Source: Eumeta japonica (taxonomy: Eukaryota; Arthropoda; Insecta; Lepidoptera; Psychidae). From it: 64,000 nucleotides of DNA. The notes below the pieces were generated by a model. That model was given only the letters and a program-made list of their open reading frames with translations, was not told where the DNA came from and did not search any database. Location: assembly GCA_005406025.1 (NCBI GenBank), contig BGZK01000014.1:1209116-1273115 (forward strand), given 5' to 3'. Position 1 is the first letter of the stretch, and every line of letters starts with the position of its first letter. Below, in pieces: positions 38,145 to 50,150 of this stretch. A program made the position numbers and the translations under genes.

Positions 38145-38317
38145 TCATATCAGTTTACACGATCTCGTTCCAGGGTACCAGGTATCCATCTGTGGATGCG
38201 TCGGGTGCTCGGGCTGGCTGGCACCTTCAGGTCTCTTGTTGTCAAATCTCTTGAATCTCACCTCTCGATATGTATCTGCAGCGGGGATATGCAGCAATAG
38301 AGTGTACCTAGCCTTTT
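38145..38317 (-). other. Second minus-strand open island, possible exon
   Basis: The minus-strand frame is stop-free across this span and contains DTYREVRFKRFDNKRPEG, then PEHPTHPQMDTWYPG, before TGA (38145-38147). An acceptor-like CCCCGCTGCAG puts an exon start at 38275. GAG|GTGAGA just inside and a weak ATC|GTGTAA near the end are possible donors. The island shares strand and GC balance with the one at 37648-37821, about 320 bases downstream. It has only one internal ATG, so it would need an upstream exon. No family is recognised. Confidence 0.25.
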
Positions 38318-38680
38318 GCTAAATATTTTCATATCGATTCAGAATACATCCTGATGATCACCCGGTCGTTTTGCTAACATTCATTTAAAATAGGAGTGGT
38401 CTACTTATTAAAGATCTAATGCAAGGCATAAACGTAATCTATGGAAATTAGAAAAATTATTTTCAAAGATTGGAAAACATTTAACAACATAAAAGTGTGC
38501 TCAAGGAGAAAATAGTGTGTCACTTAGTGGAAAAGTGAATGACATATATTTTTGACGTCGCATTAAATTTTCTTACAACACATTATTTTATTCAAAACAG
38601 GCACGCTGTATGGAAAGCTTTATATATTTGTCTGTTTACATGCTGAAAATTACCTACGTGTGTTAGGCATTGTAGCGTCC

Positions 38681-38694
38681 GTCTCCATGGCAAC
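38681..38694. promoter_or_regulatory. X-box motif (RFX-type)
   Basis: GTCTCCATGGCAAC fits the 14-base RFX consensus RYYNYYATRRNRAC at every position. It sits at the edge of a GC-rich island (to about 38775) with CCGGCGGCGCCG and CGGCCGGCGGCG. In animals such sites often mark cilia-gene promoters, so a promoter on either strand here is worth testing. Confidence 0.4.
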
Positions 38695-38775
38695 GAGACC
38701 TTCGTGCCGGCGGCGCCGTCAACTTTAATTAACTCCCGGCCGGCGGCGCGCTCGTCGCTTCCCGCTGCAGCTGTG

Positions 38776-41700
38776 CTAGGAATACTAAAAATGGCACGCT
38801 ATGAGCTGACACTGCCTACGTTTTACGATTCATTGCATTTCCACGTCGTGTCGGACCTTTGTTTGTTTAGGTGTTAGAGTACATTGCCGGTTATTGTCAT
38901 AACTGAGACTATCATAACTGGAAATTTTCGCTTTAGACAAAACTGCTTTAAAGTTTACAATAACATAGAAAAAATGTCATGTCATGCTTTGTAAGACTCT
39001 CTATTATCATCAATCATATCATCAACACAATATGAAGATGAGTATCCAAATTTATAAATCTCAATGATTAGATTTTACGGTTATGACCGTTGGGTGTTAA
39101 GGAAGAACGTGACAGCAAGTCGGGCGACGCTTGCGGTCAGTGAAAACAACTGGCTGTTCGTTCATCAAAAAGTCTAACTATCATTCACGAGGGAGCAGGT
39201 GCGATGGATAGAGTGGAATAGAGTCATAAGTGAAAAAGAAGACAACAGTGCAGTCTTCTTTGTATGCTCGAATCACTTTCTGTCTATCAGACATACTCGC
39301 TGTCGAACGATAGACTCATAGGGAAGCAATGAAGGAATAAACCTATTAGAAAACTTCATCTCTGACTTAAAAAAATAAACGCAATAAATAATTAATTTGT
39401 ACATTTATATATTTTATACATGTATAGGTGTGTACCCGAATTTGCACAATAATCCGAATTTTTTATGCTGAAATAAAAATGAATTCGATAGATGTCTGGC
39501 GAAAGAAACCGACGTTTGTTTCAGTGTAGTTTTATCGAATCTGGAATTCAGGGAAGTTAGAAACTCCAGTCGGCCGCCCGACGGGATACTGGGTTTTAAA
39601 ACTTTCAAGTTATTCCAAGTTGTAAATTCACACGAAAGGCTGCGAGCTCCTCGAACATTCTGACGCGCAAACCGCAAACGTAAATTTTAATGTAGCAATT
39701 TCTAAAACTGATTGGAATAACCCATTTAAAATCGAAAAAAATATGTAGTTATTTTATTCAGTGCATCGTGTGTTATTAGTAAATTAGACTCTTGCTGATC
39801 TAAAATTGTAAAACTGCGCTAAACATAAAAATGTAGGGTACTTTTAAATGAAAATAAGTACTTTCGTTCACAAAGACAACCAACAAAAGCAATGTACAAA
39901 TCTACTATATTAATAAGTTAATTAATATACTTATTAAATTACATTAGTTAAATTTATTAACACTATTATATTACGAGAAAATATTCTATCTAATTTTCAA
40001 AATGTTTAGTACCTTTGCTTATTCAAAAATACCACTTGCTATCTGTAAAGGGAAAAATCGTAAGAAAATCTACGCTACGAGGGAAGGCGAAAATTTACAT
40101 CTTTTCTTTGTGGAACTTATTATTTCGAGTTCAAACTGCGGAATGTGGCCACGTATCAAGTGTTTGTCCTCTAGCAATCCCATTCTGAGAATAACGTCGT
40201 GAGCTTCTAAATGAAAAACCGTGTAACTTATACACTGGAGTTTTTAGTGTATTATTCATAATATTAAAAAGTTTGACGACAGTGTTTTCTACTATCCTCT
40301 ATATTTAATAGACAATTAAAAACATTAATGAGTCTTGCTTATATCGTATTGATTTGAAAAAGATTTATACTGAAGATGTGAAAAATGTCATAATCCTATT
40401 GTAAGTGAAGTGATTTTAAGTTTAAAACCTATGGAATAAAAGCACAGGGATAGTTCGCGTCTCGACCGCGCCAGCCGAAAGAAAACTTCGAAAACTTGAA
40501 GTCCTGACACCTCCATTAGAGTTTTCAACTTCGTTCCTATCTTTATGGCCATAGTGCACGGAAAGCTTACGTTTAACACGTAACTTTAAAGTTCTTTATT
40601 CTGTTCCCTCTGTTCAATATGGGACGAGTCTGGTAGAAGTGGAAAGCCTTCACGGCATTTCTGATTGTACAAGTATATCGTAATAAGTCTCATAAAATGT
40701 TTTCGTGTGCTTAGAATAACACTTGAATACGATTAGATTTTCTTTAGCGTTTGTATTTTGTTTTAATATGTCGTTCGATATTTTAAAATCTCCGTTCGAC
40801 TACGAAACAGGTAGTGTTTATTAGTCTGTATGAATTCTCTACGTTTACGTATACAGGTTTGATACTATTTTTTTTGCTGATTTTAATTTAATGTCTGGAG
40901 ATGTGCTGTTACGACGTCATAATCAAATTAATACAACGAATACTATAGCCTGTTCAATGTAAAAGTGACTTGGATGTAGTTTTGGATGTATTGATAACGT
41001 GAACCATTATATAAAGTACAAAACTTTAGTTAAGAACCACTGATCCAATTGCTAAAATTTTTGAATCTTCTAGAAAAGAGCGAATTCTTTTTCGAAAGGT
41101 CAGCGACAGACCAATAACTTCTGAGGCTGCCCTCGTCCAAGGGCGGCGGTGAACATCTACACTCGGATGGTTCGCATGCTCCTTCGTCCCTTAAAAATCT
41201 CATTTCAGATTTTTTCACACCACATTAATGAAGCAACAACATCGAGTTATTTTGAATTGGCATCCAGTGACTTCGCGTCCAAAGTTGACTATCCCATTGA
41301 AATGTTTCTGCTATAATTGTAGGGAAAACTTCATCTTGGAGCGCTACACGTACCAAGAAGATGTTTACCGTAAATTTTCCTGGAGCTCAAAAGAAACTTC
41401 TGTTCTAAACATTTCAGTTTGAAGTGGTTTGGTTAGTTACAGTATTTATCTAAATACATAATTCAAAGAACACAAGTACATTTAAACAACATCCAAAAAT
41501 TATAAATAAATTTTTCGTAAAAATTATAGTTCTAAGAACATGCTCATAAACTCGTGCGCACTGACCAACAATGAAGATATTCAGTAGAAAAACATCAAAC
41601 ATTTATTACTTTATTTTTAATAAAAATTGGCAGCCTCCAAATGCCAAACGTAGTTCCATACTGTTAGTTCAATTAACAAATCCAAAGTTATGCAATGTAC

Positions 41701-42151
41701 TATGAAAAGAGTTATATACTTTGAATTTTTGCGTGAGACACATTCGAAACGAAATAATCCGCATAAGAACTAGAGTGATGAAGCTTGTGGACAGGTCACG
41801 TCACTGAGAGAACCTGTATATTTTAGGAGACATAGGTCCTCCACTGGCAAGGTTTGTGGATTACTATACCTGAGAAAGCCTCCATATATTAATTTCTTAA
41901 TATTTTTAACTTACGTTACGTAAAATTCCACAAAATTATTTTGTCCCTATTACTCATCAATTGCAACTTTCAAAATAGGTTTACTTACAAATTAAGGAAA
42001 TTACAGACAGATTTTCTTTTCATTGAACTAAACGTTTTAACGGACTAAAAGCTCGTCGCCTTCGAAATCTGATCCCTTATTTCTAATGCGGATGTCTTTC
42101 CAGCTTTACAATTCGGTTGTGATTTACTTTTTGCTACATAATCAAAATACG
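38776..42151. other. Intron upstream of the alternative first exon
   Basis: AT-rich, no exon recognised. It should contain the promoter of the short isoform near its right end. A GC-balanced block at 41.03-41.42 kb is open on both strands. Confidence 0.45.
41030..41218 (-). other. Unassigned minus-strand open frame
   Basis: Sixty-two codons with a varied composition (CEPSECRCSPPPLDEGSL, then SYWSVADLSKK) in a GC-balanced block about 1 kb upstream of the short-isoform ATG. No splice signals or family are evident. It may instead be part of the promoter/enhancer region. Confidence 0.12.
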
Positions 42152-42158
42152 TATATAA
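42152..42158 (+). promoter_or_regulatory. Possible TATA box of the internal promoter
   Basis: TATATAA lies about 100 bases upstream of the ATG at 42259. A start site about 30 bases downstream would leave a 5' UTR of roughly 75 bases. The surroundings are very AT-rich, so the match could be chance. A 5' UTR intron ending at the TAG at 42211-42213 is an alternative. Confidence 0.25.
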
Positions 42159-42258
42159 CTATACTTATTAGCAATAATCGGTGTATACACGCATATTAAC
42201 TTTAATCGTCTAGTCAATTAATTTTAAATAGTGTTATAAAATTTTACAAAAATTCAAT

Positions 42259-42976
42259 ATGTCGCAAGTTCCACAACAAGGTTTCGTACCGGAAAAGGTA
42301 CAAGAATTCAACAGACGAGCTTCACAGGAAATATCTGACGTACAGCAGAAAGTTGTGTTACGGAATCAGAACCACTCACAGGAGAACACCCCGAAAAAAG
42401 AGTTGACCGCATCTGGTGAAAAACAGAAAAACAACGAGAAAGAAGCCAAGCTAGAACCGCAAAAGTCGAAACATGAAGCAACGAACTATAGTCCGGCCCA
42501 CCGTCAGAGCTTAGAAATAAAGAATCCATTTTCGTCTCACTACCATCGTTCGAGTCGAGCCCACGGCCATTTCGAAATGGGACCTCGTGGGCTGGACTAC
42601 TCCCCGCACAGGATGGGTCTGGAATTCTCTCCTAGTCGAATAAGGGACCTGGGAGCTCAGAGGTCCACGTCGATCCATGGTCATGAACTGACAGATGGAA
42701 TGATGAAGGGTCCAGAATATTTTGGGCACAGAAATCCTCATTTCGGAAGTCAGATCGTACCGGGTGGTATAAATGCCGCTCACCCAGATGTAGTCTTTCG
42801 TCATGATTACTATGGCCACATTGGGTTTTCTCCGCCTAGAACTTCAAGGTTCTCATCTCAGGAGTACTTGAATGCTCCCGGGCAGTACGGGCGCTGGCCG
42901 GACTATCGTACGGAGTACAGACAGAGACGTCGGTCATCGCAGGACCTACATTCCATCGGTCAGAGTGCGGAGTCAG
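42259..42976 (+). CDS. Dys: Alternative first coding exon of a short dystrophin isoform (proposed)
   Basis: This open segment of 239 codons plus one base starts at ATG 42259. An in-frame TAG lies at 42229-42231, so translation cannot come from further upstream in the same exon. It ends at a strong donor, GAGTCAG|GTGAGT (GT at 42977). The leaving phase is one base, that base being G, exactly as in the dystrophin exon at 12680-12785. The product is polar. Residues 1-75 are rich in Q, K, E and N. Residues 76-240 are rich in H, R, S, P, Y and G. There are four [YF]-S-P-x-R-type motifs (YSPAHR at 77, YSPHR at 114, FSPSR at 123, FSPPR at 190) and a basophilic kinase-like RRRSS at 223-227. No domain, signal peptide or membrane segment is seen, so it is probably disordered. 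In the family, fly Dys short isoforms begin from internal promoters with unique N-termini, which fits. Assignment to Dys is inferred from strand, phase and position. It could instead be the first exon of a separate nested gene. That it is coding is much surer than its assignment. Confidence 0.7.
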
Positions 42977-44038
42977 GTGAGTTTGTATTCACACACATTT
43001 TAAGAATACGTTCAAGTTTTTTACAATTTTTTAAAATATCGAAATATATTTAAATTACAAGGGAAATGCTCAATTTACTGGGAGGTACAAACTCATTTTT
43101 CAAATGATCATAATTTTTGAAATAGACACTTCAATTTCGAATATCAATGATCATTTAAAAATCAATAAAATACTTTTATTGTAACCTCCGAAAATTTATT
43201 TTATTGTGTTTTAGAATGAATAAAATAAAATAATTTAAATTAATTTCAAACTCAATATAAAATAAAATATTATATATTATAACGTTGAAAATGTTAAATT
43301 ATTCACGACAGACCACTACCGTGTATTGATTTTGATTCCAATCGGGTGTTATAAGGGGAAGTTAATGGATAATCTACTTAACTATGAAAGAAAAGACTAG
43401 CGAGGACACCTTTTCGTATTTTTTAATGTAATCGTCTCAGAGGAAAATATAATTATTACATTTACCACAGACATTTACCCATTGAAAATTATTCTTTGGT
43501 TTGTCATCGAAGTACTCCTTTACTACTGCCAACACTTATTTCATCGTATACTACAAATTGTCACCCTCTTAAATCTTTTTCAATATTCCGTACAGAAAAT
43601 AAAAGAGTACGTTAATTCTGGGTTGTACGGTGGGTGGTTAATTTTTACAAATTCGTTTTTACTCATGGTTCACTTAGTTACTAAAGCAGTGCACTATCGT
43701 GCGAAATCAATTTGGCTGTAGACAGTGCGCCTCTCCTTCTTTTCTAGGTTGACTCTAGTAGCAATAACAATAGCAAAATATTGGCATTAAGGAATTCTTT
43801 AGAGCTATATTGTTTCAATGATACCTTTTCTAGGTAATAATACCGAAACTCGATGTTTTAAAAGTTTCTATTAAAGTGAGGCACCTAGCTTCAAAGCCTT
43901 AAATTTTCTTGCAAGTAAAACACCTGTGATAGATTTATGGAACAGGAATAGATGTTTTCAGGATATGATGTTGGTAAAATGTGGATTATCGACAATAACC
44001 TAATCTTGAATAAATCTCCTTCACTGCACTTGATTTTG

Positions 44039-44080
44039 CTCTCTTTCTCTCTCTCTCCATCCCTCTCTGTATTTCTCTTT
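44039..44080. repeat. CT-rich microsatellite
   Basis: Imperfect (CT)n tract of about 40 bases. Confidence 0.85.
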
Positions 44081-46159
44081 GTAATATAATATACCACTTA
44101 GTATATTATGGCATATAATAATATAATGTTTGTGTATGACATGGGATTTCAAATGATCCTTTGGCTTATTTCCTTAGCGCCGTTTTCGCAACGTAAAATG
44201 ATTACTTTTGCTTTGACGTATAAAAGCTATGTTTTGCTTCTCGTAACGTTCCATCGATGCCCAATTAAAAACGCCGTGATCTCTTCAACCAAAGTTGTTC
44301 CCGAGCGGGTAACGGCTTACAAAATGTTTATCGGCATCAAACGAATTTCATTGTTACAATAAGGGGATACTCTAACAGAGAAGTCGTTCCTCTCAAACTC
44401 TCATTTCTACGAAACAAGATGATTTTAATAAATATTACCTCCATTCTATGTAATATTACCGCTTCATCTGCCGCCTGCGAAGGGGCGCGTCGTTCGCGGA
44501 AAATTAATTTATGGCAATTTTAATGAAAAGCCCACTGACGGGTTGTGTGGGGTATTCGAAGAATGATTATTTTTAATGAAATCGACTTTAGGCTTATGAA
44601 CTCAGGATCTCAAGTTTCTTGCAGCTTATCTGGTAACGCTTATACTACATGTTTTTCCAACATCAAACCTGAAACAAACAATATGTACGATTCCGTCATA
44701 CTTCAAGTGCAGTCTTCTCCATAAGCCGCCACAAACACATGTTCGAAGCCCAGACTTTATGTGGTTCGACGGTCTTCAAATCTCACAATTGTTTTCATAG
44801 CTATTAAAAGTTCGTAATTAAAAATTTGAACAATTCGAATGAAGTTAGGAAAGTGTGGCTAGGAATTAATGCGACTTAATTCACTGTTGAAACGTGACAT
44901 ATCTTTTTATTATTTAAACGTTCTTTCTATAATAACAAAGGAATTTAAGAAAATGATAATAGACGACATCAAAGCGCAATGCTTTACTTCAAAATAACCA
45001 TGAATTGGAACTCTTAAACAACTAGTGTTTCACAATCCGAACCGAGCTGTAATCTAAATAATGTCTACTCGCAAATGGCTAAGGCAAACGAAAAATTTCA
45101 TTTTCTGCAAATAGTAAACATCCAAAAATCTAGTTCGGAGTCAATATCCAAAAAAACTTAACTTGCCTTTGACCTTTCAAACAGCTGTTTTGAAATTATG
45201 AATATCTGCCGTGGACGGCGCGTCCGTGGTGGGCTGCGGGGCGCGAAGGGGAAGGAAAACAGGGTGAAGTTGGGGCAAAGGAGGGTGGCGCGGCAAGGGG
45301 CGACCCACGATCGATCCCATTCATGGGTGCAGTGGCGTAATGTATGTATCTCTACGAGTGCCAACGACTTCCGGGGCTATGGACTCGGCCTTTAGAACTG
45401 CTCGATCCGAGTTACTGATATAATGAAGGCGGCATACGAAAAGCTGCTTTGGACGAAGTTTTAAGGGATTTAAGTAATAAAATTGAACAAGTTAAAATAA
45501 ACTTTTTTATTATTATTATTTTTCTAAAATTATTTAATAAATCTTAAGTAATATGTTATAATTGTGCGTATAACATTCGAAAGTTTCTCGGTTTTATTAA
45601 CACTCAAATACGAATCTGTGGTTTGACATATTCGTAAGTAAATTGTACATCCGCAAACTAATCTTCATTTTCGATAATTAACGACTGTCGATCTGTTAGG
45701 GGCGTGTTAGTGAAAAAGCATATGTTTTAATATAAACTTTCGCTGTTCAGAGAGTGATTTATGCGAGCTAGCTTTTGCTTAATTGTACAGAGAACTATTG
45801 TAATTGTAGTGACGTAACTCAGATGAGACCATTTATCGAAAAAAAAATTTTAATAAATTATATTTTAATAATTTATTAATTTAAATGAAATTCAACTTAT
45901 TACCGAATCCCGAATATTTGATAAGAATGCCTGCATCACAAAATTGTACTAGTATTTTTTTTTTAATTGCGGTATTGCTATTTTAATACTACAATATTTA
46001 CTTTAAAAGGAAGTTCTTGAATAGCACTTTGACAATTAATGTATTTTATGTGAACATAAAAAAAATCCTTAGCAAGAACAACCTTAGTGCATATCAATAT
46101 TTCATTTTCTGACATTAAAACAACGACCGCAAATTCACACACAACTCTATAATTCAAAA

Positions 46160-46372
46160 AGGCACTCATCTCCTTCGCCCGCCCCCCGGCCGCCCCGCAC
46201 ACCGGTGGCGTTCCGGTCGACAAAATAAATCGCCTATCGCCCGAGTTTCAAAATGCGTCGTGCATTTAAAGCGGGCCCTTTTATGATTCGGCCCTTTGAG
46301 TTTGTCTTGCACAATGCCCCGGCCGCTCGCCCCGGCGCCACTCGATTATAAATGTTCTGGGGCGTGCACGGC
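46160..46372. other. GC-rich island
   Basis: CpG-rich blocks (CCGCCCCCCGGCCGCCCC; CCCCGGCCGCTCGCCCCGG) flank an AT-richer core with TTTTATGATTC, a Hox/caudal-like site. This is a plausible intronic enhancer or promoter; no exon is recognised. Confidence 0.35.
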
Positions 46373-47610
46373 GGGCGATGATACTCCAGCGCTTTCTTTC
46401 ATATAGTTTATTATTTTTTTTTCTTATGTGACTTTTTTATATCATTCGAGTTGTTATGAGTCTCTATAATGTCCAGTCGTTCGATAAGAGTTAGTCAAAG
46501 TTCTCTAAAAAATAGTTAGTACAATATTCTTGTGTGCTTGTCAAATCACAGCTAATAACGGTTATATGCAAAAAGTTTGACATTATTCCTAAATAAAAAG
46601 GCTCCCTAACAACGCTATCTTCTTTACATTAAGGAAACTCCATATAAATGTTAAATAAGCCAAGTCACAAGGTGATATGTTACACGTGTTTTATTTTTAA
46701 TGCCGTAGATAATTTTAATATTATTGGTAAAAATTAAATAAAATTTCCTGATTTTCCTGAACACTTGAAGTAATTTCAGTAATGTTTGTTAACAGATATT
46801 TATTGTTTAAAATTAAATTCTATGTTATAATGCGTTAATTACATAGTAAGACATTATGTCATATGAATTTTTTATTTATTTGAACGTTGACTGTTTACGC
46901 AATGAATACGTTGTATTTTGATGAACTGAAAATCATGGAATTACCGCAATTAAAAAGGGTTATTTTATATTTATATGTAGGCAGCACAATTAATATAAAC
47001 ACTAGCAGTATAACTGCTATACTGGAAGTATAGTCACTAAAAAGTAGAATTTTTTTATTGATTACTGACTAAGCTAACAAGAAAATTATCTGAACGAATA
47101 TCTAGAGAATAACAAACACAAAAAAGATTTATATCCCACAAAGTGGCTAGGAATAGGTAGACATGAACTAGGTAGGCAACTAGGAATCGGTTTTTTCGGA
47201 TGATTCCAGAACACAGTCAGACTCGCTCACAAGTCCTAGGTTCAAAGATATAATGGTTGCAACACTTAGATCTGACTCGACCGTTAGAAATATAGACAAC
47301 GTGAATATCCTATCACCCTTTTCAATGTCTATTACGGTATAGACCTCGATGTCGACATTAGATTAGGCATGCAACATTTAATTTATAAAATATTTAAAAA
47401 TGGAGCCGTATCATGTTTGCGTACACCGGTGACGACGATAACATTGTGCAGATGCACATCGACCGTTTAAATTCTCTGCGTTAAAAGCGATGCGCATCTA
47501 GAGCAACAATGTAAGTTGAACAATCCCACCACATCTCATGGTCCCTCCAACATCTAGGTCACATGGGCCGAATCACAGAAGCGCCGCTGATCACGGACAA
47601 ATCTAATCCC

Positions 47611-47642
47611 GTGACTCTTCATGCTGAAGCATGAAGAGTCAC
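47611..47642. repeat. Perfect hairpin 1 of a back-to-back pair
   Basis: GTGACTCTTCATGCT (47611-47625), a GA spacer, then its exact inverse (47628-47642): 15-bp arms with a 2-base centre. Confidence 0.95.
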
Positions 47643-47672
47643 TCGTAAGAAGCATGAATGCTTCTTACGAGT
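47641..47672. repeat. Perfect hairpin 2 of a back-to-back pair
   Basis: ACTCGTAAGAAGCAT (47641-47655), a GA spacer, then its exact inverse (47658-47672). It has the same arm length and spacer as hairpin 1 and shares two bases with it. Confidence 0.95.
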
Positions 47673-48387
47673 TATGTAAGTTTAACAGTGGACTAGGAGC
47701 GCAGGATATCCATCGTCCACCCGCGGTTGAAGCAACCCACGAGTCGCCTGTGAATCCGACGAAGCGCGTGCCGGGTCTGTTTACTTACATGGTCGTACAA
47801 ATAACCTACATTGAGATTTGTTGACCCGCGATGTGCTTGAATATACGCGATTGTGGTCGCGCATACGGGAGCGTTACGATCCTCCGACGTGGCTAATGTA
47901 TTGACGTACTTGTGTGTGCGTGTGTGTGTGTGTATGTTTGCGTACGTGTGTGCACACTATAAAGCAGAACTATCTGTAGTAAATCTAGAATCGTTCGAAA
48001 CAATATACGCTCGAGCGAGTCCGAATGAAATAAGATATTATTTCGGTTGTTTAGAAAGTTTTAGGGGCCGAAGCTACGATAGGGCCGTGCTGGGGGTGCT
48101 TCATTGCTTTAGAAAGACCTCATACACATTAGAGTACAGTTGCAGTCGAAAGTGGTTAACTGAACGGTCGGCATGATATTAATAATATTATTTCCTAAAT
48201 ATAATTATGTATATATAATGTTAATTCATTCGTATAAGATGTAATAAATTTGTCGTAATTATTTTTTTTATGGTGAGATTGTTTTGTTGATAAACGTTCT
48301 TTAGGCAAGTAATTTTAAAAATAAATGACAATCGATCATTTAATCTAAATAGCTTCTGAAATCTGTAAGTTGAATTAGTTGTGATCT
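47673..48387. other. Intron stretch with (GT)n
   Basis: GC-balanced to about 48.1 kb, then AT-rich. It contains an imperfect (GT)n tract at 47911-47934. Open frames have no recognisable content. Confidence 0.4.
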
Positions 48388-48532
48388 GGCCATATCGCTC
48401 GTAGAACTAATTACCGCGGAGGAAAAAGGTTCTCGAGTAACGACCACCCACTGGACGTCGTAGCGTAGAACAGCATCCTACTCGGTGGACTGACGACCTG
48501 GTTAGCATCGCAGGTTTATGTCCATCAGTAGA
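48388..48532 (+). mobile_element. RTE-type LINE 3' remnant
   Basis: Two frames give decayed C-terminal reverse-transcriptase coding: GHIARRTN from 48388, then GRRSVEQHPTRWTDDLVSIAG across 48450-48513. The GHIAR and RPPxRWTDD-x-x-x-AG patterns are typical of the end of RTE-like retrotransposon ORF2. The remnant is short and frameshifted, and lies in the same orientation as the host gene. Confidence 0.7.
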
Positions 48533-50110
48533 TCCTTAGTTGCTAAAACGACATTGTTATATAACGCAATTAATTTTTTTACTATATATATTTTACATAT
48601 TTATATAACACAATTATATAATATAAAATAAGGTTTATGTCAAACTAATTGAGTATTAAGTTTACGGTCTTATTATGAATTACATCTTTATAAACCGAGA
48701 TTCAGCCTAAAAGAAACTAATTTATAGGCACAAAAACAAATTTTAAATTAACAAACGAGCTTTAAATTGTGCCACGAATGAAAGCCTAAGTGAAGTGAAT
48801 AATTATTCGTATGATTTACAGTGCCTTAAATGTGAAAAAGAAAAAATGAAGAGGGAAAATTCAAAATGGTATGTGACCAGCGGCGCGTGCGTACTTGAGC
48901 GCGCGGCACTCACGTGTGCATTTGTGTTCTTTTCCTCCCTGTTCTCATCGTATCTTACCAAGTATAATTCAAGCCTAAGGAACACAAGATTTTTTTGCGT
49001 GACTTTGATTTTTATTATTTTTATACTTTCTGGTCTCATAAAACTGTCTTTGACGCTGCATTCCAGGTCGTTTCTTCCTGTCAATGCTATGGTAAAATTA
49101 CTTTTTGTAATCCATAGTCATTGCAACAGTGATGATAAATCTGTAAACGCCAAAGTATTTTCCAAAATATATTTGTATGTATAGAATGTTTCTGGTTTTT
49201 ACGCATTATTTAACGTTATTATTTTAATCAAACGTGAATACCAAATTCAATTTTCTCAGAACCTTAAAAACACACAAAATGTAACGTTTCTTCTACAAAT
49301 CTGTTGTTCGTTCTGAAACATTCACATCCCAGAAGTCTACATTTCGAGCGTTTTCCGAGTCATTAACATATTATATTACAACATTTCAGACCGCCTCGAA
49401 CTAATTTATAACATGAACGCTGAGTGTTGCGTCTTTTTCATGGTTTCGAAAATTAGACTACGCTCTCGAAACTCCCCCGGGACTCAAAGTTTAATGCGGA
49501 TTATACTTTTTGCTTCGGAGAAACTCAATGTTTGCTCCCGACGCTGTACGCCTCCCTAAGCCTCAGCGCGCCGATTATGATTAGGTATTTCAATCTAAAT
49601 ACATAATTTATATTTTAGCTTGTACGTATATTGTTTTGTCTTAAGCATTATATTATGTACTACATGGGAGTATTAGTGATACGATCAATTCTAATCGACC
49701 ATAATCTTTTAAAGCATTCAATTCGTACTAAATTACCGTTGTCGGTATAAGGACTGTAAGCCGCTTCAACTTAAACACCAAGATTATTGAAGAATATAGT
49801 GCATACACGATGCTCTAAAGAGGCGGTACAAACTGGCACAAAACATGTTGTGTGTTGTATTCCATGACAAAGTAATATAGTAGAAGTCGATTAATGTATT
49901 AATTCCAATTTTTCAAGTGATATTTAATTTTGTATTAGTATTTTATCAAGAAAGTAGAAATGAAACAAATCTTTTTATACCAATAGTAGAAAAAAATTGC
50001 ATTATTGTCACCTAGTTCGAAACTAGTATTTTAAAAAAAGACAATGTTCGTTAATAACCAAAGCGTTATCACGTTATCGTGGAAGGTGCATTAAAAAAAT
50101 GATAAACCGA

Positions 50111-50150
<40 letters not shown>

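Larger units (their letters stand above)
42977..47610. other. Intron after the alternative first exon
   Basis: Starts with the GTGAGT donor. No exon recognised. GC-balanced or GC-rich patches lie at 44.47-44.56 kb (with AATTAATTTATGG), 45.20-45.40 kb and 46.16-46.37 kb; these may be conserved regulatory DNA. Confidence 0.5.

Noticed and set aside
42308..42819. Minus-strand open frames of 73 and 102 codons
   Set aside because: Shadows of the plus-strand exon at 42259-42976, which has the start, donor and coding character.
42977..43053. Continuation of the 42259 open frame to its stop at 43053
   Set aside because: A strong GTGAGT donor ends the exon; the codons beyond are AT-rich and of intron character.
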